Positions 54,515 to 63,690 of a stretch of DNA of 64,000 nucleotides are shown piece by piece. Under the pieces are notes generated by a model that worked only from the letters and a program-made list of their open reading frames with translations, did not search any database and was not told where the DNA came from. The translations under genes were made by a program, and so were the position numbers. The first letter of the stretch is position 1, and the number at the start of each line of letters is the position of its first letter. The DNA comes from Hutsoniella sourekii ATCC 700629 (GTDB lineage Bacteria; Bacillota; Bacilli; Lactobacillales; Aerococcaceae), in the NCBI RefSeq assembly GCF_000518205.1, contig NZ_JADD01000010.1, positions 29,997-93,996 of the forward strand, in the 5' to 3' direction.

Positions 54515-56545
54515 ATGAAAGTTGCAACAGATATTGGCGGAACATTTACTGATTTGGTCTTTATTAATGATGAGGGTGACATTTCCTTTGATAAAGCGAG
54601 TACGACACCTTCTGCATACGAGCAAGGTGTACTAGAGGTTCTGAAGCAAAATAATATGACCAATGAGAGCATTGAAAGCTTTATACATGGTACGACAGTT
54701 ATTATTAATGCTTTAACCGAAAGAAAGGGCGCGAAGGTTGGTCTTATAACAACGAAGGGATTCAGAGACGTACTTGAGATTGCTAGGGGTAATCGACCAG
54801 ATCTCTTCAATGTAAAATACCAAAAGCCTGAACCATTTGTAGAACGCTATCTCAGACGAGAAGTCACTCAAAGAATGGATTTTCAAGGCAAAATTCTCAC
54901 AGAATTAGATGTTGAAGAAGTGAAGTTGATTATTGATGACTTTAAGAATCAGGGAGTTGAAGCAATTGCTGTTGCTTTGCTACATTCTTATGTAAATGAT
55001 GAGCACGAGCAAAAAATTGGATCAATCATTAACGAAGTTTGGCCGGAAATACCAGTGAGTTTGTCAAGTCAAATTATCAGTGAATGGCGTGAATATGAGC
55101 GTACTAATACAACCGTTTTAAACAGTTATGTTCAACCAATTGCTGAGTCCTATATTAATCAACTTAATCTAGAATTAGATAAACATTACCAGATCGATAA
55201 AAAATATATCATGCAGTCCAATGGTGGAACAACAACTTTTCCACAAGCTAAAAAGTATCCCATCCAATTAGTTGAATCTGGACCAGTCGCGGGAATCTAT
55301 GGGACGGCAGTTTTAGGAAAGCTAATAGGTGAAGAAAATTTAATCGCATTTGATATTGGAGGAACGACAGCTAAGTGTTCATTAATTGAAAATGGAGAAG
55401 TCAAGGTTTCGACAGATTATTATATAGAAAAGACACATAGACACGCCGGCTATCCAATCAAGGTTCCAGTGGTTGATATAGTTGAGATTGGTAATGGTGG
55501 GGGGTCAATTGCGTGGCTCGATCCAGCTGGCTCTTTGAAGGTAGGACCTCAATCTGCTGGAGCTTATCCTGGACCAGTTGCTTATAATTTAGGGGGGCGG
55601 AAAGTAACAACGACTGATGCCAACTTATATACTGGGAGACTCACCAAAGATAACTTTGATTTCGAAGTTAATCTGGATTCAGTTGCAGAGTGCATAAATA
55701 ATCAACTAGCTAAACCTTTAAAGGTGACTACTGAAGAGGCAGCCTTAGGGGTCATCCGAATAGCAAACTCTAATATGTTGAATGCTTTAAAACTAATTTC
55801 TACCCGTAAAGGCTATGATCCTAAGGATTTTAGCCTAGTGGCCTTTGGCGGTGGCGGACCTATGCATGCGGCATTATTGGGTGCGGAACTAGGTGTGAAG
55901 AAAGTGATTATACCACTGGCTTCTTCTGTTTTTGCTGCCTGGGGCATGCTAATGACTGATTTACGACAAGACTATATTCGAACCTCCATTCAAGATTTTA
56001 CTGAAGATACGATTGATGGATGGGATCACTATTGGGAACTTCTAAAAAATCAAGCTTATCAGGAAATGACGGACAAAGGACTAGCTAATGAAGAGGTAGA
56101 GCTTCATTATCAACTAGATATGCGCTATCAAGGTCAAGAACATACTGTTAAAGTTTCAATGGATGCAAAAGATTCTTACCAGACTCTGTGTCAGAAATTT
56201 CATCAGGAGCACAAAAAATCATATACCTTTGATTTAGTTGGAACACCGATTCAAATAGTCAATTATCATCTCACAGCTATCGGACACACTGATAAACCGA
56301 CCATCCAGCCACTTAATCAGTCTGAGCGGTCACTTAAGAGAGCATCTCTAGGACAACGTCGCGTCTTTTTTGAAGATAGAGGCTGGTTAGAAACAAGTAT
56401 CTATAATCGAAATTATTTTCCGGCTGATCAAGTAGTTAACGGGCCGGCTATCATTGAGGAAAAAACAACGAGTACAATCGTCTATCCAGGTCAGCTGGTT
56501 TATAGCGACAAATATGGTAATTTAATTATTGAAATGGAGGGTTAA
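54515..56545 (+). CDS. hyuA: Hydantoinase/oxoprolinase subunit A
   Basis: 676 residues from ATG 54515, chosen for AAAGGAGG upstream; a longer frame from 54443 lacks one. The sugar-kinase/ASKHA-like ATP site shows as TDIGGTFTDLVF at residues 4-15 and IAFDIGGTTAKC near 285, with GNGGGSIAW and FGGGGPMHA later. With subunit B it forms an ATP-dependent enzyme opening a cyclic amide: 5-oxoproline, N-methylhydantoin or a related ring, or carboxylating acetone or acetophenone in other branches. The substrate is not resolvable here. It is followed 4 bp later by hyuB. Confidence 0.9.
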   Translation: MKVATDIGGTFTDLVFINDEGDISFDKASTTPSAYEQGVLEVLKQNNMTNESIESFIHGTTVIINALTERKGAKVGLITTKGFRDVLEIARGNRPDLFNVKYQKPEPFVERYLRREVTQRMDFQGKILTELDVEEVKLIIDDFKNQGVEAIAVALLHSYVNDEHEQKIGSIINEVWPEIPVSLSSQIISEWREYERTNTTVLNSYVQPIAESYINQLNLELDKHYQIDKKYIMQSNGGTTTFPQAKKYPIQLVESGPVAGIYGTAVLGKLIGEENLIAFDIGGTTAKCSLIENGEVKVSTDYYIEKTHRHAGYPIKVPVVDIVEIGNGGGSIAWLDPAGSLKVGPQSAGAYPGPVAYNLGGRKVTTTDANLYTGRLTKDNFDFEVNLDSVAECINNQLAKPLKVTTEEAALGVIRIANSNMLNALKLISTRKGYDPKDFSLVAFGGGGPMHAALLGAELGVKKVIIPLASSVFAAWGMLMTDLRQDYIRTSIQDFTEDTIDGWDHYWELLKNQAYQEMTDKGLANEEVELHYQLDMRYQGQEHTVKVSMDAKDSYQTLCQKFHQEHKKSYTFDLVGTPIQIVNYHLTAIGHTDKPTIQPLNQSERSLKRASLGQRRVFFEDRGWLETSIYNRNYFPADQVVNGPAIIEEKTTSTIVYPGQLVYSDKYGNLIIEMEG

Positions 56546-56549
56546 TTTT

Positions 56550-58232
56550 ATGGGCAAAAATACGGATATCTTTACTCTGGAAGTGATCAAAGATTCTCTT
56601 CAAGCATTGGGAGAGGAAATGTTTACTACTGTTGCTCGTACATCAATGAGCCCGGTTATTTATGAAACACTCGATTACGCTAGTGGATTAACGGATAAAG
56701 ACGGCAATCTTTTAACCCAAGGGGATGGGATTACTGGATTCATTGGGATGTTATCTTCAATGGTCAAGGAAACTTTAAATAAGTTTGGTGATCAATTGTT
56801 TCCAGGTGATCTAATTATCATAAATGACCCCTATCAAGGGGGTGGGTCCCACTTATCGGATGTGGGGCTGGTATTGCCAATTTTTTACCAGGGAGAAATA
56901 GTTGCTTTCTCAGCTAATAAAGCTCACTGGACAGAGGTAGGTGGCATGGATCCGGGATCCTTTACCAACCGCTCAACTGAAATTTATCAAGAAGGCCTTC
57001 AGTTTTCATGTATTAAATTATTTAACCGGGGAGAGATTAATGAGGGTATATTGGATATTATCCGATCAAATGTTCGTTATCCTGACCAATCATTAGGAGA
57101 CATGTGGGCTCAAGTGGCTGGACTAAGAGTTGGAGAATCGCGCTTTATCGAATTATGTGATAAATATGGAATAGCTACTATTCAAGAAACGATCGATTTC
57201 TTACTGGATCATGGGGAGCAATTAGCTTTATTAGCTATCAATGAATTACCCCAAGGATCATATGAAGCTAGTGAGTATATTGATGGCGATGGCTTAGGAA
57301 ATGAACACTTTTTAATTAATGTTAAAATCACTATTGAAAATGATCGGATGATATTCGATTTTAGGGGGAGTCACGAACAAGTCCCAGGTCCTATCAATCT
57401 TTCCTATTCTGGACTGGTGGCTGGTGTTAGAGCTATGTTTCTATCGATTACAGTCCCCGGAGAAGATGTTAATGATGGGATATTTAGACCGATTGAGATA
57501 TTAGTTGACCCTGCCAGTATTTTAGCTTGTGAGAAACCGGCTCCAGTCTCAAACTATTTTATTACACTATTAGAAGCAATTAACGTCATCCAAAAGGCGC
57601 TTGCACCGGTTATTCCAGCAAAGTTAACAGCTGGTCATTATGCTGCGGTCTGTTCGGTTGTAATGGGAGGTTTGAATCCCGCCACACAATCCCAATTCCT
57701 ACTCGTAGAACCAACTACTGGAGGATGGGGTGCATCAAATTCTAACGATGGGCAATCGGGACAGTTTTGTTATGGAAATGGGGAAACTTATAATGTTCCT
57801 GCTGAAGTCGCTGAAGCGCGTTATGGCCTATTGATGGATGAATACTCATTAAGAATTGAAGATTCAGGCGCTGGTGCTGGTGAATTTAGAGGAGGTCATG
57901 GTACAGTAAGAAAGTACAAAGCGCTCAGTGATAATCAGTATGCCAGTGTTACCTTTGGCCATCACAAGTCTTTACCATGGGGAGTCGATGGTGGATTAGA
58001 TGGTTCAAATAATGAGTATTGGATTGAACGAGCTGATGGCTCAAAAGAGGGTCCATTTGGTATGGGACAGCATATCTTAAATACGAATGACTCTTTAATT
58101 TTACTAACAGGTACTGGAGGGGGCTATGGCTCTCCAAAAGATCGTCCACGAGAGCAGGTTAAATCTGACTTAAAAAATCAATATTATAGTTTAAAAATCG
58201 CTCATGAAATTTATGAATTTGAAGAAAAGTAA
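56550..58232 (+). CDS. hyuB: Hydantoinase/oxoprolinase subunit B
   Basis: 560 residues from ATG 56550 (GGAGG at 56535-56539, inside the end of hyuA). Signatures of the HyuB family: EVIKDSLQALGEEMF near 10, SPVIYE, DLIIINDPYQGGGSHLSDV near 83, ANKAHWTEVGG near 115, and the C-terminal GAGAGEFRGGHG and GTGGGYGSP. It pairs with HyuA as the catalytic partner. No transporter or racemase accompanies the pair, so its physiological ring substrate stays open; 5-oxoproline salvage is the common guess for such pairs. Confidence 0.9.
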   Translation: MGKNTDIFTLEVIKDSLQALGEEMFTTVARTSMSPVIYETLDYASGLTDKDGNLLTQGDGITGFIGMLSSMVKETLNKFGDQLFPGDLIIINDPYQGGGSHLSDVGLVLPIFYQGEIVAFSANKAHWTEVGGMDPGSFTNRSTEIYQEGLQFSCIKLFNRGEINEGILDIIRSNVRYPDQSLGDMWAQVAGLRVGESRFIELCDKYGIATIQETIDFLLDHGEQLALLAINELPQGSYEASEYIDGDGLGNEHFLINVKITIENDRMIFDFRGSHEQVPGPINLSYSGLVAGVRAMFLSITVPGEDVNDGIFRPIEILVDPASILACEKPAPVSNYFITLLEAINVIQKALAPVIPAKLTAGHYAAVCSVVMGGLNPATQSQFLLVEPTTGGWGASNSNDGQSGQFCYGNGETYNVPAEVAEARYGLLMDEYSLRIEDSGAGAGEFRGGHGTVRKYKALSDNQYASVTFGHHKSLPWGVDGGLDGSNNEYWIERADGSKEGPFGMGQHILNTNDSLILLTGTGGGYGSPKDRPREQVKSDLKNQYYSLKIAHEIYEFEEK

Positions 58233-58541
58233 TTAGTGTATTCTTAGGCTTAAAGTAACTAAATTTTTTATAGTAAAGAGCCTAGTTAACTTAATTAATC
58301 GATCAGATTTATCGCTGATACTCTTTAATAGCAGGCAAAATTTTTTTTAGCCTTATCCTCTAAATCCTGGGAAAATTCTTATCTTTTATTTTTCACCGTC
58401 CATCTTTCTATAAGTTGGGCGGTGTTTTTGTCGTTCAGGCACTTAAAAAGGTCGTTCAAGAAATATGGAACATTTAACTTTTAAATCAATCTATACTTAG
58501 TTTATAGAACGTTACTAATAGATTGATGCAGAGGAGGATGC
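58233..58541. other. Intergenic stretch with hyuAB terminator
   Basis: 309 bp without a convincing gene. It contains a hairpin terminator at 58394-58429 and, further on, a TATACT element (58492-58497) that may be the -10 of the short open frame at 58542. I see no RNA gene or repeat. Confidence 0.5.
58394..58429 (+). terminator. Terminator, probably of hyuAB
   Basis: An 8-bp stem with one G-U pair (58394-58401 with 58417-58424) followed by five Ts, 160 bp after the hyuB stop codon. Confidence 0.65.
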
Positions 58542-58622
58542 ATGATGTTCGCAATCGTATTTATCACGTGTATTTTGTTGTGTCTCCAAGTAGGGATTTT
58601 TGCCAGTGAGATTGACCACTAA
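58542..58622 (+). CDS. Possible 26-residue membrane peptide
   Basis: A short frame MMFAIVFITCILLCLQVGI... ending ASEIDH and TAA. Support: a strong GAGGAGG (58531-58537) at proper distance, a single uninterrupted hydrophobic helix of about 18 residues with two Cys, a short polar tail, a possible -10 upstream, and a hairpin immediately downstream. It could be a small regulatory membrane peptide, a toxin-like peptide, or chance. It is convergent with the antiporter gene. No antitoxin RNA is evident. I do not recognise a family. Confidence 0.45.
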   Translation: MMFAIVFITCILLCLQVGIFASEIDH

Positions 58623-58624
58623 AA

Positions 58625-58652
58625 AACCACTCTAATTTAAATTAGAGCGGTT
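58625..58652. terminator. Terminator shared by small peptide and antiporter
   Basis: A 14-bp inverted repeat (58625-58638 with 58639-58652) whose centre forms the loop. On the minus strand six Ts follow, suiting it as terminator of the antiporter gene. Confidence 0.75.
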
Positions 58653-58657
58653 CATAA

Positions 58658-60256
58658 TTAACGTTTAGGTTTGGCTCGGGCGCTGGGGTTGAGGGCAATA
58701 ACTGTGTCGCCTTCTTCGATCACGGTTGAACCGCTTGGAACTATAAATTCGTTATCGGACCTTTGGACAAGGACGATAAGATAATTATCAGGTAATTGAA
58801 GCTCTTGTAGGGCCTTACCTTTCCAACGGTGGAAATCATTGATCTTAAATTCCACCAGGTCTGTTCCGGATGGATCAAAGTATTGCTTGCCCACGAGAAT
58901 AACTTGGTCTCCTGGCTGCAAACGCACATCACCCTTAGGAACAATAGGTTGGTCCTCTCTTTGGATCTTAGCCAAAATAAAATCAAACTCTAAATTAAGG
59001 TCTTTGATTTGTTTACCAACTAGGTGACTTTGTGGTTTCACTTCGGTTTGAAAGAATCCAATCTCACTTTTATCTTGATAATAATTAAAGGTCTTTAGAA
59101 CACTGTCAGTTGGATCTAACATGTCTGTTTGACGCGTGAGCCAAGGAAGAAGTCCTCCTTGAATTAAAGCTGAAAGCAGACAAATGTCAAAGACGATATG
59201 AAAGAGGTCATTAGCCATGACCGCCCCAGAATTCACGGCCACAATGGCAAAGGCAATCGCTGCGGCTCCTCTTAGACCTGCCCAGGAAATAACGACTAGC
59301 TGGTTGGTCTGAAGTTTAAAGGGAGCCATTAAGGCAAATACAGAAGCAGGACGAGCAACGAGTGTCATAAAGAGCATCACCACTAAGGCCACAGGCATTG
59401 CCTGCAAAATATTGCTTGGATTGGATAGAAAACCTAATAAGAAGAAAAGGCCAATTTGAGCCAAGTTGGTGATCCCATCAAAGAAAAAAACGACGGCTCT
59501 TTTGCTGATAAATTCTTTGTTACCGACATAGATCCCAAAGATATAAATGGCCAGATAACCATTGCCACCTATTTGGTTGGCAAAGGCGTAAGTAAAGAGT
59601 GCAGTAGCAGCTAAGAAAATGGTTAACATGCCTTCATCAAAATTCAAGAAATCGATGATACGCATAAATAAATAACCCATTAAGAAACCTAGCCCAATGC
59701 CTAGCCCCACTTGAAGTAAGATCAAGAGCGGAATATTAACCTCTTGACCGGCCATAATTAATAGACAGACGGTGACCATGGTAAAGGCGGTTGGGTCATT
59801 GGAGCCACTTTCCAATTCCAAAAGCGAAGAGGTGTTAAATTTCAAGTTTAGGTTCTGGGATTGCAAAATGCTTGAAACAGAAGCATAGTCAGTAGAACCA
59901 ACGATGGATCCAAGTAATAGTGCTTCAATGAGCGTAAAATCAAAGATAAAATAGACAAAAGCGCCAGTAATAAGAGCGGTTAGAATAGTACCTAAAAAGC
60001 TCAAAGTAATGGCCTCTTTGGCTACTGGTTTGGTCATTTTCCATTTAGTACCAAATCCACCATAAAAGATAATAAACATTAATGCCAAGGACGAGAACGC
60101 CTCAGAAAAGGCAAAATCATTAAATTCAAACCCGATAAAATTGAAACCTACTCCTAAAATCATAAAGAAGAGGAGTTGAGGCATACTCAATTTATCAGAT
60201 AGACGGATGGCTACAAGGGCCAGAATTAATATCAATGAAATAGTAATTAAATGCAT
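58658..60256 (-). CDS. K+(Na+)/H+ antiporter with TrkA-C domain (CvrA/NhaP2-like)
   Basis: About 532 residues from ATG 60256 (a GTG lies two codons earlier; the ribosome site is weak either way). Twelve or so helices form the Na+/H+ exchanger domain (about 1-385), with GSTDYASVSSIL and ELESGSNDPTAF near 145, the ion-binding Asp region of the CPA1 family. A cytosolic TrkA-C domain (about 395-480) with FDFILAKIQRE and RLQPGDQVILVG follows, then a short extra domain ending in a KPKR tail. TrkA-C suggests gating by a nucleotide. Role: cytoplasmic K+ or Na+ expulsion and pH control. Confidence 0.9.
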   Translation of the reverse strand: MHLITISLILILALVAIRLSDKLSMPQLLFFMILGVGFNFIGFEFNDFAFSEAFSSLALMFIIFYGGFGTKWKMTKPVAKEAITLSFLGTILTALITGAFVYFIFDFTLIEALLLGSIVGSTDYASVSSILQSQNLNLKFNTSSLLELESGSNDPTAFTMVTVCLLIMAGQEVNIPLLILLQVGLGIGLGFLMGYLFMRIIDFLNFDEGMLTIFLAATALFTYAFANQIGGNGYLAIYIFGIYVGNKEFISKRAVVFFFDGITNLAQIGLFFLLGFLSNPSNILQAMPVALVVMLFMTLVARPASVFALMAPFKLQTNQLVVISWAGLRGAAAIAFAIVAVNSGAVMANDLFHIVFDICLLSALIQGGLLPWLTRQTDMLDPTDSVLKTFNYYQDKSEIGFFQTEVKPQSHLVGKQIKDLNLEFDFILAKIQREDQPIVPKGDVRLQPGDQVILVGKQYFDPSGTDLVEFKINDFHRWKGKALQELQLPDNYLIVLVQRSDNEFIVPSGSTVIEEGDTVIALNPSARAKPKR

Positions 60257-60926
60257 AAGCACCAGCTTTCTAATTTATTTTAAATCCTGTATTACTTCTA
60301 GTATAAGGATAAGGTTGGTCCTCAATCAAGTCAAATCACTGAGGGCTCTTCGATAAATACAGAAAAAATAAATTTTATTGCTAATATTTTAATTCTTATT
60401 TAAGTTTATGATAATTTTTCATTTAAATATGATATTATTAAATTGTAACTAATTTTTAAATATTTTCAAATTTTTTCTAGGAGGATTTCCAATGCAGAAA
60501 CAAGTTAAGTATTCGATTCGTAAATTGAGTGTAGGTGTGGCCTCCGTAGCAGTGGGGGCATTCCTTGTAGGTCAATCAGCAGATGTTCAAGCACAGGAAG
60601 TCATTTCAAATGGACCAGATTCACAACCAATTCCTGGAGCAGCTGCAACTTTTGAAACACCGTCAGATGTTGCTGAGGAGACGGTGAGCCCTTATGAGGG
60701 GGCTGAAGTGATTAGTCGTGATCCGAATGTGGATCCGATTCCAGGAGCAGCCGCGACCTATACCCCGGCTATGGAGTTAACGCCAGCAGAAGAAGTCCCA
60801 GCTACTTCAGAGGAAGCCACTCCGACTCCAGAAGTAATCAAGCGTGATCCTGATGCAGATCCGATTCCAGGAGCCGCCGCCACCTTTATTCCAGCTGCAG
60901 AGTTAACGCCCGCAGAAGAAATCCCA

Positions 60927-61250
60927 GGCAAGGAACCCATCCCTGGAGCCGCCGCAACCTTTGAAAAAGAAGGAGATGGAGTAGCTGAAAACCCGAAACC
61001 GGACCAGCCATCTCCAGAGGCAGACGAAGTTCCAGGTAAGGAACCCATTCCAGGAGCCGCAGCGACCTTTGAAAAAGAAGGAGACGGAGTAGCTGAAAAC
61101 CCGAAACCGGATCAACCATCTCCAGAGACAGACGAAATTCCAGGCAAGGAACCCATTCCAGGAGCCGCAGCGACTTTTGAAAAAGAAAGAGAAGGAGTAG
61201 CTGAAAACCCGAAACCGGATCAACCATCTCCAGAGGTAGACGAAGTTCCA
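60927..61250 (+). repeat. Three tandem 108-bp repeats in the surface-protein gene
   Basis: Units at 60927-61034, 61035-61142 and 61143-61250 encode 36 residues each, starting GKEPIPGAAATF and ending in SPE.DE.P, with only a few substitutions. Partial units (PIPGAAATF with PAAELTP) flank them. Copy number is likely variable between strains by slippage or recombination. Confidence 0.9.
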
Positions 61251-62744
61251 GGTAAGGAACCCATTCCAGGAGCCGCCGCTACCTTTATTCCGGTTGCGGA
61301 GTTAACGCCAGCAAAAGAAGTTCCAGGCAAGGACCCGATTTCCGGAGCCGCCGCCAGTCACTCACCCCTTGTTAAATTAACCCCAGCCAAGAAGATCACT
61401 AAGCCTAGTGATACAACCACCGACCCCACTTCTTCTAACGAAGTAATTAAACGGGATCCGAATGTTTCACCTTGACCAGGTGCAGCGACTGATAAAGATA
61501 GACCAACTGGAGAGTCTGCCACGATAACGATTGTACGGGGATTCACAGATAGAGAGATCTCATTTTCTACTATTTTCAAACCGGATCAGGCTTTAGAGAA
61601 GGGCAAACGTCAAGTGGTTCAAGAAGGTCAACCGGGCATTCTTCGAATCACCGAGATTGAAACCCTTGAGCCCGGCAAGCAAGCGGTTATTTCATACAAG
61701 GAAGAAAGAATTAAAGAGCCAATCGATCGAATTATCCATATTGGAAAGGCTGAACCTAAGCAAGGAGCCAGTTATAAAGATATGGAACTTCAAAAAGTTG
61801 AATTAGATTTTGCGACAGAAATTATTGGAGAAAATCCTCAGCTTAAAAAAGGTGAAAAAGAAATTGTTCGTCCTGGTTCTAAAGGGCTCAAACTAATTAA
61901 GACCTTCACACCTGTTACCAATGGCGTTGAAGGCACCCGTACATCAATTGAACAAATTATTAAGCAACCTGTTAACCAGCAAATTCGCTTGGGAACTTAT
62001 GTCGAACCAGCTAAACGCCAATATAAGTACACCACTGAAAGCGAACAGCTTAACTATTCGACAGTTTATCGAGTGAATCCTGACTTGATGGAGGATCAAA
62101 CTGTAAAGGTTCAAGAAGGGGCCTATGGTAAGATTACTCGCACTTACCGCCAAGAAATTGATGCCCAAGGGCAAGCAATTGGTGAGCGAGAACTAGAGTC
62201 TGTTAACCGAATTGAACCAGTGAACCAGATTTTCGAGCGGGGAATCAAGAAGGCAGTTGAGTGGAAGCATACTACCCAAGAGGAAAAGCTTAATTATTCA
62301 ACCATCTTTAAGGCTAATCCAGAACTTGATGAGGGCACCGATCGTCTGGTTCAAGAAGGAGCTTATGGTAAGATTATAAGACATTATCAACAAGCTTTTG
62401 ATGCTAGTGGCAAAGCAGTGGGACCTAAGATCTTAGCAGGAGAATTCCACCTACCACCAGTTGACCGTATTATTGAACGAGGAACTAAGACCAAGCAAAC
62501 GAATACGCCAGCTAGCTATTTAGAAATTGTTGAAAAGGTAGCTGATTTACCATTTTCAACTGATATTCACAGCAATGATCAGTTGCCAGAAGGGCAACGC
62601 CGAATCGTTCAACCAGGTAAACTAGGTTATATTGAAAATATCTATCAGCAGCCAGTCGACCAGGACGGTAAACCAGCTGGTCAACGAATCCTTAAGGATA
62701 CCCGTCGTGTGGAACCCGTTAACCAAGTGTTAGAAATCGGCACT

Positions 62745-63284
62745 AAAAAATCAGCACCAACAAATCCTGACAAGCCAAAAGCGAGCTATATCGAAGTGGT
62801 GGAATTAGTTAAAGAAACGGATTACTCCACTGAAATCCGTGGAAATAAAAACCTACCAGAAGGTGAACATCGAATCGTTCGTCCAGGCGTTAAGGGCCGT
62901 GTGGAGAATATCTACTTACAACCAATTAATGAGAAGGGTGAGCCAGTAGGTGAGCGTCAATTCAAGGAAGAGCGTCGTGTAGACCCGATCAACCAAGTGT
63001 TAGAAATCGGCACCAAAAAGTCAGCACCAACAAATCCTGACAAGCCAAAAGCGAGCTATATTGAAGTGGTAGAATTAGTCAAGGAAACGGATTACTCCAC
63101 TGATATCCGTGGAAATAAAGATCTTCCTGAAGGCGAGCGTCGAATCGTTCGTCCGGGCGTTAAGGGCCGTGTGGAGAATATCTACTTACAACCAATCAAT
63201 GAGAAGGGTGAGCCAGTAGGTGACCGTATCTTCAAGGAGACTCGTGAAGTCGCGCCAGTCAACCAAATTCTAGAAATTGGAACC
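62745..63284 (+). repeat. Two tandem 270-bp G5-domain repeats
   Basis: Units 62745-63014 and 63015-63284 each encode a 90-residue G5 domain that starts KKSAPTNPDKPKASYIEVVE. They differ at few positions, while the earlier G5 units are much more diverged, so this pair is a recent duplication. Confidence 0.88.
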
Positions 63285-63690
63285 AAGAAGGCTGATCCAA
63301 GACCAGGCAAGCCTCAACCATCCAAGCCAGATCCAGTGAATCCTTCGACTGAAGATCCTTATGCTGGGGGACGTGTTGCTCCAAGTGACCATGACCTAAC
63401 AGGTCCAGGAAGAAATGACTCTCGTCGACCTGATTCTTCAACTAAGAGTCGTCCTTCCCATACCACTCTAGCAACTGATCCAAGTGATACAGTGGATCCA
63501 GCAAGAGGCTTGGCTACTGATCCGGTGTACCCAGTCCTACAAGCAGGACAGCTACCTGAGACTGGTGAAGCGGCATCATCCATGGTTACTTACCTTGGAA
63601 CTACACTAGGTCTAGCTGGTCTAGCAGGACTTGTTAGCAAACGTCGCAAGAAATAACCCATCCATTCAAAAAGCCAATCTACATTTGATG

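Larger units (their letters stand above)
60492..63656 (+). pseudogene. YSIRK/G5/LPXTG surface protein interrupted by an in-frame TGA
   Basis: A single frame of 1054 codons broken only by TGA at 61473-61475. N-terminus: YSIRK signal (VKYSIRKLSVGVASVAVGA near 5) and a cut site after VQAQ. Residues 40-330: Pro/Glu-rich segment with repeated PIPGAAATF. From about 345: about six G5-type repeats of 85-95 residues (each with an R-IVQPG/VQEG core and NQILEIGT-like end). C-terminus: Pro/Ser-rich wall-spanning region, LPETGEA, hydrophobic helix, KRRKK tail for sortase. The stop replaces one residue in a PxPGAA repeat, and the frame is otherwise open. As it stands it yields a secreted 327-residue fragment without anchor. 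Start set by GGAGGA. Confidence 0.85.

Noticed and set aside
60758..61227. Overlapping minus-strand frames of 96-113 residues with repetitive sequence
   Set aside because: They are shadows of the Pro/Glu-rich repeats of the surface-protein gene; their own sequence merely mirrors the tandem DNA repeats and they lack ribosome sites.
60927..61250. Regularly spaced repeats considered as a CRISPR array
   Set aside because: The units are contiguous, 108 bp, in frame with a coding sequence and have no variable spacers.
61614..63656. Separate 680-residue gene starting with GTG
   Set aside because: It is in the same frame as the upstream YSIRK frame, has no ribosome site or signal peptide of its own, and begins inside the first G5 repeat; it is the rear part of the interrupted surface protein.
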